A program made the position numbers and the translations under genes. From Microvirga lupini (GTDB lineage Bacteria; Pseudomonadota; Alphaproteobacteria; Rhizobiales; Beijerinckiaceae), in NCBI GenBank assembly GCA_000517005.1, contig KI912007.1:33401-81575 (forward strand): a DNA stretch of 48,175 nucleotides, written 5' to 3'. The notes under the pieces are model-generated. The model saw only the letters and a program-made list of their open reading frames with translations, was not told the DNA's origin and ran no database searches. Below are positions 9,328 to 17,090 of this stretch, piece by piece. The stretch's first letter is position 1. Every line of letters begins with the position of its first letter.

Positions 9328-11187
9328 ATGTCGTTCTTGTCCCGCCCTGCCTCCCGATTCCAGACCCAGACTCCCTGGACGCCGCTTCCTTATTCGCTGC
9401 TCCATGAAACGATATGGCAGTTTCTCTGCATTGCGAGTCTTGTGTTCGGAATTTGGTACCTGGGATGGCGCTGGCTCAAGTCTATCAACTATGATGCCCT
9501 GTGGTTCTCGATCCCGCTCCTGATCGCAGAGACGGGATCGTTCATCGGGCTGGTCTTTTTCACGGCGAACCTCTGGTCGGCGAAGTCACCCAATCGCGGT
9601 GCTCTTCCGGTGACGGCGCGCGACTGTTCGGACGACCCCGATCTGCCGGACCGCCCGGTCTCCGTCGACGTCTTCGTCGCAACCTATAGCGAGGATCCGG
9701 AACTGGTTCGCGTGGGCCTGCAGGAGTCGAAGAAACTTACCTATCCTCATCCCATCAACCTCCAGATCCACGTGTTGGACGACGGCAAGCGGCCCGCCAT
9801 GGAAGCCGTCGCGCGGGAGGAAGGGGTGAACTATATCACCCGGTCCGACAATGTCGGCTTCAAGGCGGGCAATCTGCGAAACGCCATGACGGCGACATCG
9901 GGCGATTTCATCCTCATTTGCGATGCCGACATGCACCCCTTCCCGACCTTTCTGGAGGAGACTCTCGGCTATTTCTGCGATCCCAAGGTGGCATGGGTCC
10001 AGACGCCCCATTGGTTCTACGACATTCCTCCGGGCGTGCCCCTGCCCGCGGCGCTCGAACGTCGATTGGGAGCCTTAGGCCGCGGCATCGGACGCGCTTT
10101 CAAGCGGATCTTCGGTCCGGTCCAGATCGGAGAGGATCCGTTCGCGAACGATCCGCAGCTCTTCTTCGATGTCATCCAGCGCCGCCGCAACTGGGCTAAT
10201 GCGAGCTTCTGCTGCGGTGCCGGCTCGATTCATCGCCGCGAAGCCGTCATGGAGGCGGCACTGCGGCAATGGTCGGATCAGGTGGCGGCAGCGGCGGGCC
10301 GCAACGAGAAGGCAGCGCGCCAGCTCACCGGCGAAACCGCCATCATGGATTCAATCAGCGACGCCATGCGCTGGCAGAGCGCCCTCGAGGAAGAGTTCCA
10401 GCCGTACAAGTTCCACGTCTCGGAGGACATCTACACCTCCATCGTGCTCCACAGCGACCGGGAGCGCGGATGGAAATCCGTTCTCCACCCCGTCGTCCAG
10501 TCCAAGATGCTGTCCCCCAACGACCTTCTCAGATGGACCATCCAGCGCTTCAAGTACGCGGGCGGCACCCTGGATATCCTGGCGCATGACAATCCCCTGT
10601 TCCGCCGTGGACTGAGGCTTCCTCAGAAGCTCATGTACGGCTCGACCTTTTATTCGTACCTGTCGCCGATCTGGAATGTCATCTTCCTGGTCTCGCCCAT
10701 TGTCTTTCTCTTCTCGGGCATCGCTCCGGTCTCGGGCTACTCGCTCGACTTCTTCCTTCACATCGCGCCCTTCCTGCTTCTCAACGAGCTGTCGCAGCTC
10801 GTTGCCATGTGGGGCAATTCGAATGCCAAGGGGCGGGCGTGGTATCTCGCCATGTTCCCGCTCAACCTGCAGGCTCTCTGGGCGGTGGTACGGGGCCAGA
10901 AGATCTCGTTCCCGGTGACGCCGAAGGACCGTCAGGTGGGAACCTATGGCCGCCTCGTCCGATGGCAGATCGGGCTGGTGATCGTCACCCTGTTGGGCCT
11001 CGCCTGGGGCTGGTTCTCCTACGGCACGGGGCGCGAGGGCTATACCCTCGGCGCGATGATCGCCAACACGCTATGGGGGCTCAGCAATGCCCTGTCGATG
11101 CTACCGGTGATCCGGGCGGCCTACTGGCAGCCGGATCCAGAGTATGAGGCGGCCATCGCCGAGGGTGCGCTTCCGAAAGGCATCTGA
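9328..11187 (+). CDS. BcsA-like processive glycosyltransferase family 2 (exopolysaccharide synthase)
   Basis: 619 residues of inner-membrane synthase. Two or three helices (about 28-50 and 58-83) precede the GT-A domain, and several helices follow from about residue 430. Catalytic motifs: DDG at 151-153, DAD at 199-201, a TED-equivalent SED at 365-367, and FCCGAGSIHRREA in the acceptor region. The usual Q..RW position reads QRFKY (406-410), so the acceptor-binding Trp is replaced. Unlike cellulose synthase there is no C-terminal PilZ domain, so no direct c-di-GMP control is visible. GGAG lies immediately before ATG 9328, rather close for a ribosome site. It is divergent from the TPR/porin gene, with a 176-bp shared upstream region. 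It probably makes the polymer that the porin exports; product unknown. Confidence 0.85.
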   Translation: MSFLSRPASRFQTQTPWTPLPYSLLHETIWQFLCIASLVFGIWYLGWRWLKSINYDALWFSIPLLIAETGSFIGLVFFTANLWSAKSPNRGALPVTARDCSDDPDLPDRPVSVDVFVATYSEDPELVRVGLQESKKLTYPHPINLQIHVLDDGKRPAMEAVAREEGVNYITRSDNVGFKAGNLRNAMTATSGDFILICDADMHPFPTFLEETLGYFCDPKVAWVQTPHWFYDIPPGVPLPAALERRLGALGRGIGRAFKRIFGPVQIGEDPFANDPQLFFDVIQRRRNWANASFCCGAGSIHRREAVMEAALRQWSDQVAAAAGRNEKAARQLTGETAIMDSISDAMRWQSALEEEFQPYKFHVSEDIYTSIVLHSDRERGWKSVLHPVVQSKMLSPNDLLRWTIQRFKYAGGTLDILAHDNPLFRRGLRLPQKLMYGSTFYSYLSPIWNVIFLVSPIVFLFSGIAPVSGYSLDFFLHIAPFLLLNELSQLVAMWGNSNAKGRAWYLAMFPLNLQALWAVVRGQKISFPVTPKDRQVGTYGRLVRWQIGLVIVTLLGLAWGWFSYGTGREGYTLGAMIANTLWGLSNALSMLPVIRAAYWQPDPEYEAAIAEGALPKGI

Positions 11188-11211
11188 TCGCTCCAGGTGA
11201 GTCGGAGAGGT

Positions 11212-12049
11212 TCAGCCTCTCTTCAACACCAGGGCCAAAGTCGTGGTGTTGCTCCCCCGCTGTATCTGCCACGGCAATTCGCCCAAGGGCAGAACCTGAA
11301 TTGCCGGATCTTCCTTCTGAGCTCGCGCGATAGCCCGGAACGGTCTGCCTATGGCGTGTCCATTCGACCGGATTGGGTTTCCGCCAGGATAGAAGTCGTG
11401 GAGTAGGATGGCGCCGTTTTCCTGAAGCAGCGGCAGTGCCAGACTGAGTTCCTCGTAGACGGCCCACGCATCATGGTCGCCATCGAGGAATATCAGATCG
11501 TAACGCTCGGGCGTCGCTCTCATATAGTCCTGGCTCGAACCCACCTGAAACGGAACATGCTTCGATAAACCGAGAGCCTTCAAGCAATCGGCCGGCGATT
11601 TGCGTAGGCCTACCTCTTTCCAAGCTCCTTGCTTGGGATCGTCGACATCGAAGATGTCGACCGTTGTCACCAGTCCATCCCCGTGCAGACGTTGCAGGGC
11701 AGCCGCAATGTAAACGGTAGACGTTCCGATATGGGTGCCGATCTCAAGCACCTTCCGCGGCCGCAACGACAAGGATGAGAGCATAAATGGCGAGTCGATC
11801 CCCGGGATTGACGCCCATGTTCAGTTCTCCCTCGCGACAGTGGGCGGAGATGGCCCTATGATCCTCCTCCCATGTCTTGGCAATGTCGGGATCGGAGACG
11901 CCGCTGGAGAGATCGACGGAGGAAAGCGTGCGCAAATCCCTCGTATCGAAGGCCCTTACGGGCACCTTCTGCAGACGGATTTTGCCTCTCAGCTCGAAGT
12001 ACTGGTTCGCAACGGACGTCGGAAGAACCGCCTTGACTGCTTCCTTCAA
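11212..12049 (-). pseudogene. SAM-dependent methyltransferase, frameshifted
   Basis: Two overlapping frames together make one class I methyltransferase of about 275 residues. The first (ATG 12049 to TGA near 11744) carries the N-terminal helical part ending NPGDRLAIYAL. The second (from about 11784 to 11212) starts with the Rossmann glycine motif VLEIGTHIGTSTVYIA, then VTTVDIFD (acidic SAM ribose contact), FLDGDHDAWAVYEEL and LHDFYPGG. The join lies within about ten bases of 11775 and needs one base inserted or deleted. The overlap could also allow coupled translation of two halves, but the first half has no function alone. The gene is convergent with the synthase gene (24-bp gap), suggesting polymer or sugar modification. 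I judge it a recent pseudogene or a sequence error. Confidence 0.7.
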
Positions 12050-12368
12050 TATTGTCTACGTCCCCGAAGTGACAGGTTTTCCATGAAGGCTTATCCGGCA
12101 TTGCAGCGTCTCGGCCGAGGCAGGATCGCACACTGCATTTCGAGCCCGGAGACCCGGCGCTCGATCGTCGCGCGGGCAAGTCGGAAATGTGGAGCGGGTG
12201 GGACGGTGCTGCCCCGCCGCCGACGGAGGTGGCACCTCGTCGTCGCCTGCTTCACCCGCGATAGATGCAGTTTAGCCGAATGCCGTTACCGCGATAGATG
12301 ACTTTCAGAGGTAGCTCGATTGGAAGGGATACACTTCTCGCGCTGCGCTCGCCGAGGACCACTATCGT
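12050..12368. other. Intergenic region with no recognisable gene
   Basis: About 320 bases between the methyltransferase start and the STAS gene stop. I find no convincing coding frame. It contains the 12-base direct repeat listed separately and is the likely place for the methyltransferase promoter. Confidence 0.4.
12256..12300. repeat. 12-bp direct repeat, 33-bp period
   Basis: CCGCGATAGATG occurs at 12256-12267 and again at 12289-12300. Exactly 33 bases separate the starts, about three helical turns, so both copies would face the same side of the DNA. This is compatible with a paired protein-binding site; no regulator is identified. Confidence 0.45.
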
Positions 12369-12650
12369 CTAAATGGTCTCGAGGATGGTGAACACCCGGT
12401 CCAGGGTCGTGAGACGCAGGAGCTTGCGCACCTTCTGACCAGGCGCGGCCAAGCGCAGATCCCCGTCCGCCCGGCGCGCGGCCTTGAGGCCGGACACCAG
12501 GACTCCGAGGCCCGTGCTGTCGATGAACGACACCCCCGCCAGATCGATGACGAATTGCGTCTGTCCTTCCGAGATCGCCCCGGTCAGACGGGCGAGGAGG
12601 CTAGGCGCGGCAGCGGCATCCAGGCGTCCCTGGAGCCGAATGAGAGTCAC
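12369..12650 (-). CDS. STAS-domain anti-sigma factor antagonist (SpoIIAA/RsbV-like)
   Basis: 93 residues consisting of a single STAS domain, from beta-strand TLIRLQGRLDA to the C-terminal helix region RLTTLDRVFTIL. The phospho-acceptor segment is FIDSTGLGVLVSGLK, in which the Ser or Thr before GLG is the residue phosphorylated by a partner kinase. Such proteins bind and sequester an RsbW-like kinase when dephosphorylated. Start is GTG 12650, because the only upstream ATG is in another frame. It lies 33 bases downstream of the PIG-L deacetylase gene on the same strand and about 1.6 kb from the PP2C/STAS/HATPase operon, so it is probably a second client of that switch. It ends slightly early, at TAG, compared with the other STAS protein here. 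Confidence 0.85.
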   Translation of the reverse strand: MTLIRLQGRLDAAAAPSLLARLTGAISEGQTQFVIDLAGVSFIDSTGLGVLVSGLKAARRADGDLRLAAPGQKVRKLLRLTTLDRVFTILETI

Positions 12651-12683
12651 GGAACTGCTCCAATTGCTCGACGTCGAGAACCA

Positions 12684-13478
12684 TCATTCAGAACCATGCG
12701 GGCGAACGGGCCAGAACCGCTCGGCCGGCCCCGATGCACCGCCGGTCTTCAGCGCAAACTCCGCAACCGTGCTCCTGAAATCCGTCGTGAAACGGAAAAT
12801 GACGGGCACTTGCGACTTATAGCAGGCGATGGAGTCAAGACGCCTTTCGAGCGCAACGCCGATCGGGACGAGCAGAGGCTCGCCGACGGCATCACCCAGC
12901 GCCGTGAGGCGCGTGGCGACCCCGGCAGGCGTATGGATGGCATAGGGGCAATCCTCATAGGCATAAACCTGAGCCCCCAGCGACGCGAGATGACGGCCGG
13001 CCTCGAAAACGAGCTGATGATCGACATGGGATCCGACGCCCAGCGGAACGAAGACACGCGTTCCCTCGCGCCATTCCGGCAACTGGCGGATCTCCTCCGC
13101 CAGGTGGGCCGCAAGCTCCAGTTCCTCACCCATTAGGGCGCCAAACAGCTCGGGATCGGACTTGTAGCGATCGCCACGATAGATCGCATCCGGCAGGCCG
13201 AGCCAGCGCACCGGAGCGCCAAGGGTGCGGGCCGCGTCGGCATCCTCGGCACGACGGACGGCCAGGACCTGCTCCGCATCCGTCACCTTCCAGCGCTCGT
13301 GCTTCCAGGCTGCGAGCGGGCCGACCATCTCGTCGACCAGTTCGCCGGCGAAGACGGTCACCATGTGCGGTTCATGCCCACGCTCGGCCAAGAGGGCGAC
13401 GGTTCCGCCGCAGGACAAGGGAACATCGTCGTAATGCGGTTGTATAAAAAGCGCTGGTCCGGACGCCAAACTGTTCAT
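12684..13478 (-). CDS. PIG-L family N-acetyl-sugar deacetylase
   Basis: 264 residues of the PIG-L/LmbE family, zinc enzymes that remove acetyl groups from N-acetylglucosaminyl compounds. Metal-binding motifs are visible: FIQPHYDDVPLSCGG near the N-terminus (the family's PHxDDE...GG) and GVGSHVDHQLV in the middle (HxDH). ATG 13478 puts the first strand where the family expects it; an in-frame GTG at 13496 would add six residues. No signal peptide, so it acts in the cytoplasm. It precedes the STAS gene by 33 bases. In this setting it could deacetylate a sugar precursor or lipid-linked sugar of the exopolysaccharide; that role is inferred from context only. Confidence 0.85.
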   Translation of the reverse strand: MNSLASGPALFIQPHYDDVPLSCGGTVALLAERGHEPHMVTVFAGELVDEMVGPLAAWKHERWKVTDAEQVLAVRRAEDADAARTLGAPVRWLGLPDAIYRGDRYKSDPELFGALMGEELELAAHLAEEIRQLPEWREGTRVFVPLGVGSHVDHQLVFEAGRHLASLGAQVYAYEDCPYAIHTPAGVATRLTALGDAVGEPLLVPIGVALERRLDSIACYKSQVPVIFRFTTDFRSTVAEFALKTGGASGPAERFWPVRPHGSE

Positions 13479-13762
13479 GGATCTTTGCTTTTCCACCTGA
13501 CGCTGAAGGGACCGCTCCCGGCTTCTAACCGAGATAGAAATCTTGTGAAAGCCGGAGCTTTGCTACGAATCGTGTCATTGACTTGCGTCCGCTTTAAAGG
13601 CCCGGGCGGCAAGAGCCAACCGCCGATGATAGGGATGTGATCACCCCCTATATGTTGTAAAGTTTCATACCGTCGAGGGGACGACGCGTTCCACACCGAC
13701 GTCCAGTCCGTCTCTTGCCACGGGCAGCCACTCGCTTTTAATCTCCGTACCTCTTCCTAGCT

Positions 13763-14225
13763 ATGCGGATAGCAGGCAGTTTCAGTAAAGCGTTCATGCT
13801 TACCGGAGGCTCAACGGTGACTTTCAGGGATGGCCTCCTCAAGGCCCGCGGGCAGCTTACCTTCATCGCCGCATTGGCGATCTCGACAGGAATCATCATT
13901 TACCTCGAGGCCTTGGACACCGAGTCCCATATCCAGGGCCGGGTCGCGACAGAACTGTCGCGACAGCGCAATGCCCCGGCGACAATCTCGCCCGCGATCG
14001 ACGCGACCGGGCGGCCCTGCTCGCCTCTCTCTCTCCTCCTCCGTGCAGCTCGGCATCCTCAGGCCGGAGGATGGCCTTTTGAGAGCGCAGAGGGTCCTGG
14101 CCGACATGGAACGGCAGCGCGGCGAGCCCAGCGCGGTCGTCGATGCCGCGCTCGGGGCGGCCGCGGTCGCGTTCCCTTCGCTCCAGGACCGGATCGCAAG
14201 CCTCAATTCGACGCCGAAGAGCTGA
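13763..14225 (+). pseudogene. Broken gene for a small membrane-anchored protein, function unknown
   Basis: The first frame gives an N-terminal membrane helix (QLTFIAALAISTGIIIYLEAL) followed by a polar region LDTESHIQGRVATELSRQRNA. The likely continuation moves to a second frame (DNLARDRRDRAALLASL) and then a third (SVQLGILRPEDGLLRAQRVL to NSTPKS, stop at 14225). Two shifts are therefore needed. One falls in a TCTCTCTCTCCTCC tract near 14022-14040, a natural slippage site. The layout of one helix plus a charged linker resembles the N-terminus of a sensor protein, but no catalytic domain is present. It ends 3 bases before the stop of the HATPase gene on the other strand. Confidence 0.5.
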
Positions 14226-14228
14226 TGC

Positions 14229-14672
14229 TCACGAGGCGGGACGTGCGATCCGCTTGACCATCCTCAGACGGTTCTCGGACTCGTTCGACAGATACTCGAC
14301 CTCATCCATGTTCATGCGGATCAGCGCCAGTCCCATGCCGCCTTCCGGGATCTGTGCCAGATCGGATTCGTCGAAGGTGAACAGGTCGTCGGAAGGCTGG
14401 TTCAGCACATCGGGCGCCATCGGCGGTGCATGATCGATGACGTCGATGACGATCTGTTCGGTCTGGAGTCCGACGGCGACTTGAACGTCCTTGCCCTTCT
14501 CCCCGTGATAGCCGTGTTTGATGACGTTGTTGATGGCCTCGACCAGACTGAGCTCCACGGCATCCAGCTCGTCGGAGCTCAGAAAATCCTCGCACAAGCC
14601 CCGTACGGCGCGCGCGAGGAGGGAGACCTTGTCCAGGTCGCTGTCGATGGAAAGGCTGATGGAGGAAACCAT
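14229..14672 (-). CDS. HATPase-domain serine kinase / anti-sigma factor (RsbW-like)
   Basis: 147 residues, the usual size of RsbW/SpoIIAB-type kinases of the GHKL fold. The N box is VELSLVEAINNVIKHGY, the G1 region is VIDHAPPM (an Ala replaces the usual Gly after the Asp), and the G2 box is GGMGLALIR. In partner switching such a protein phosphorylates its STAS partner and alternately binds either a target (sigma factor or enzyme) or the unphosphorylated STAS protein. It is the third gene of a minus-strand operon after the PP2C phosphatase and STAS genes, 32 bases behind the STAS stop. No sigma factor gene is adjacent, so its target is open: a remote sigma factor or an exopolysaccharide component. 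Confidence 0.88.
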   Translation of the reverse strand: MVSSISLSIDSDLDKVSLLARAVRGLCEDFLSSDELDAVELSLVEAINNVIKHGYHGEKGKDVQVAVGLQTEQIVIDVIDHAPPMAPDVLNQPSDDLFTFDESDLAQIPEGGMGLALIRMNMDEVEYLSNESENRLRMVKRIARPAS

Positions 14673-14704
14673 CGTGTTTCTTTCTGCTCTTGTGCTGCGA
14701 CGGG

Positions 14705-15040
14705 TCAGGCAGAAAGTTGGTCGACCGCGGAATCCACATTCGGATGAAGGGTGAAAACCTTATCCATGCGGGTCAGCGTGAAGAGCCGGCTGACGGCGCC
14801 CGTCGCGCCTGCAACGGCAAGACTTCCTCTCGGCCCGAGACGCTTGAGGCAGGAGACGAGAGCACCGAGGCCCGAACTGTCGATGAAGTCGACCCCGCTG
14901 AGATCGAGAACGATCTGGTTCTGCCCGGCGTCGATGCACTTCGTGATCTCTTCCTTGAAAACTGGTGCCTTGCTTGCATCGATCCGTTTTTCCGCGACCC
15001 GGACAACGAGGACATTCTTACGTAGATCAGTGGACAGCAT
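14705..15040 (-). CDS. STAS-domain anti-sigma factor antagonist (RsbV-like)
   Basis: 111 residues, a single STAS domain. The phosphorylatable segment is DLSGVDFIDSSGLGALVSCLK, with the conserved Ser before GLG. The C-terminal helix ends FTLHPNVDSAVDQL, the full family length. It overlaps the 3' end of the phosphatase gene by 14 bases and precedes the kinase gene by 32, so the three are transcribed and probably translated together. By family knowledge, the phosphatase dephosphorylates it and it then captures the kinase, releasing the kinase's target. It differs from the other STAS protein at 12369-12650, so the two are not recent duplicates. Confidence 0.9.
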   Translation of the reverse strand: MLSTDLRKNVLVVRVAEKRIDASKAPVFKEEITKCIDAGQNQIVLDLSGVDFIDSSGLGALVSCLKRLGPRGSLAVAGATGAVSRLFTLTRMDKVFTLHPNVDSAVDQLSA

Positions 15041-17021
15041 CAGCAGGGATCCTTTCAGGCAAGCGCTCCAGCATGAGAACGCTCAAGTCATCGTCCAGGG
15101 TTTCAGAGCCGCGCCAACTCCGCACCACGACGTCGAGCCTGTCGAGGAGCGCGGGAGTGGCATCCATCGCATTCTCACGGACGAGTCGGCGCAGCCGCGC
15201 TTCCGAAAACTGCTCGCCTGCCTGATCTTCGGCCTCGACCAGTCCATCCGAGTAGACGAGGAGGCGGTCACCCGGACCGAAGTCGAAATCGAGCCTTTCA
15301 TAAGCGGCGGCCGGGATCATGCCGACCGGAAAGCCGCCCTTGCCTATCATTTCCACGAGGCCGTCGGATCGGATCACCACCGGCGGCGGGTGACCGGCCT
15401 GCACGATGCTGGCCTGCCGGGATCGTGGATTGATTTCGCCGAGGATCATCGTGAAATATGGAAGGTCCTCGGGCCAACCATTGTTGATCTCGGCCGCGAT
15501 CTCTTCAAGGCGCATCCCTTGCGTCCGCGTCAGGATCGCCTGGGACAAAGTGTGGTGGCACGCCACGGAAACGAGGGCCGCGGCAGCCCCGTGCCCGGCC
15601 ACGTCCACCTGGAAGAACCCGATCGCGCTATCGTTGCGCCGAAGCACGTTGTAGGTATCCCCAGCGATGAGGCTCGAGGGACGGTAAAGCCCGCGGTAGC
15701 TCACATCGCCCATGACCGAGGATTGGGGCAGCATGGCGCCTTGGATCACGGCGGCCGCCTCGAGATCCTTGCGGAGCTGCCGGTAGGCATCTCTCAAGCG
15801 GGCGTGCAGGACCTGCTTCTCGTTCTGCGCGCGCTCACGCTGGATCGCATTGGCTTTGAAGACCCGCAGGGCATCGTTCATCTCTCCGATCTCGTCAGCC
15901 CGCGCCAGCCGGGGGAGCGGCGTCGACAGATCGTTGTCGGCGAGCCTCAGCATGGTTTGGCTGAGCGCCCCGAGAGGCTGGACGACGCGCCTGCGGACCA
16001 CGAGCGCGCTGCCGATCACCGCCCCGAAACCGAGGAGCAGCAGCCCGGACCATTGCATGACGGAATTGCGGGCCCGATGAAGCTCGGCCTGAAGCCGCTC
16101 CCGCGAACTGCGCAGCAGTTCCTGCTGCACGAGGGTGATGTTGCGGAGGGTGCGGCCCGTGAGGTCGTACCACTGTTCCGGGCTCAGCCCGGGCGGCACC
16201 CTGCCCAAAAGGGCGTTCAGGAGCGATTGCTGGAGCGGCGCGAAGGTCGAGGTGTAATTTTCGCGCGTGGAGGCGATCGCCGCTGTCACGGAGGCGCTCA
16301 AGGGTGTCGCCAACTGACCGTCGATCAGCTCCTAGGCGAGCCCCGCGCGCCCGGCGTTGCGGCTGATGGCGTCGAGCTCCAGTCCTCCGACCTCCTTGGC
16401 GTTCATCAACGCATAGCTCATGAGAGCCTGGTTGCGGGCGATGCTCTCGCTTAGGATGCCGGCCTGGGTCCTGAGGCTCGCCTCCGCCCGCAGGGTCGGT
16501 TCCAGTGGCCGCTCACGCTGGAGCAGCGTCAGGCGCGACGACTGCAGCTCCTCGATGAGGCGCGTGGCCTCCTGGAACCACCGGGGAGCGAATTCCCTGC
16601 CGTGCTGCGGCTGATCGGCCATGAGGTAGTCGTCCGCCTGCTGCCGAAGCGCGCCGACCTCCTTGCGCATCCGTGAGAGGACAGCCACGCCTGACTCGGT
16701 ATTGCTCAGGGAGGCCTTGGCAGCTGCGAGCTCTTCTTCCGCCCCGTCCAGCAATCCATCGACACGGCGACGTGCCTCGTCCAAGCTCTTGAGCTTGCTG
16801 TCCTGGCCATTGGGAGCAAGTAAGACGACATAGGTCCGGTTTCGCTCACTGGCCAGCGCATCCGTCGCGAGGAGAAGCTGCTCACGAACGGCGTTGGAAG
16901 CCACAAGGCGCTGTGCGGCCTGATACTCCAGAAGCTCGGTTCGAATCTGAATCGAAACTGCCACCAGCAGGGCGATACCCAGAAACGCCGTCAGTATCAT
17001 GAGGGTGTGGCGGATCTTCAT
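15027..17021 (-). pseudogene. Membrane PP2C/SpoIIE phosphatase (RsbU-like) with an in-frame TAG
   Basis: A single frame of 664 codons from ATG 17021 to the stop at 15027, broken only by TAG 16332-16334 (codon 230); coding sense resumes at once (GLA, stop, ELIDGQLATPL). Domain order: helix 1 (about 8-26), a periplasmic helical sensor region (ERNRTYVVL, somewhat like nitrate/NIT sensors), helix 2 (GLLLLGFGAVIGSALVV), a HAMP domain, a short coiled coil, then the SpoIIE/PP2C domain. Metal ligands kept: GDTYN, VDVAGHG, YSDGLVEAE and DDLSVLML. It would dephosphorylate the adjacent STAS protein on receipt of an external signal. If the TAG stops translation, only the sensor half is made, although a reinitiation codon exists at 16313. 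Confidence 0.8.
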
Positions 17022-17090
17022 TTGGGGATCTGCGGTCGCTTTGTTGAGTTTAAATGACTATAGACGATATTATTCGCGGAATAGGAATCT

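Noticed and set aside
14751-16454. A 567-codon plus-strand frame across the STAS and phosphatase genes
   Set aside because: The minus strand encodes clear STAS, HAMP and PP2C motifs here; the plus-strand product has none.
5954-17021. Genome-wide reassignment of TAG to an amino acid
   Set aside because: Several intact genes in the window (flippase, family 2 glycosyltransferase, heparinase-like, serine hydrolase) end naturally at TAG.
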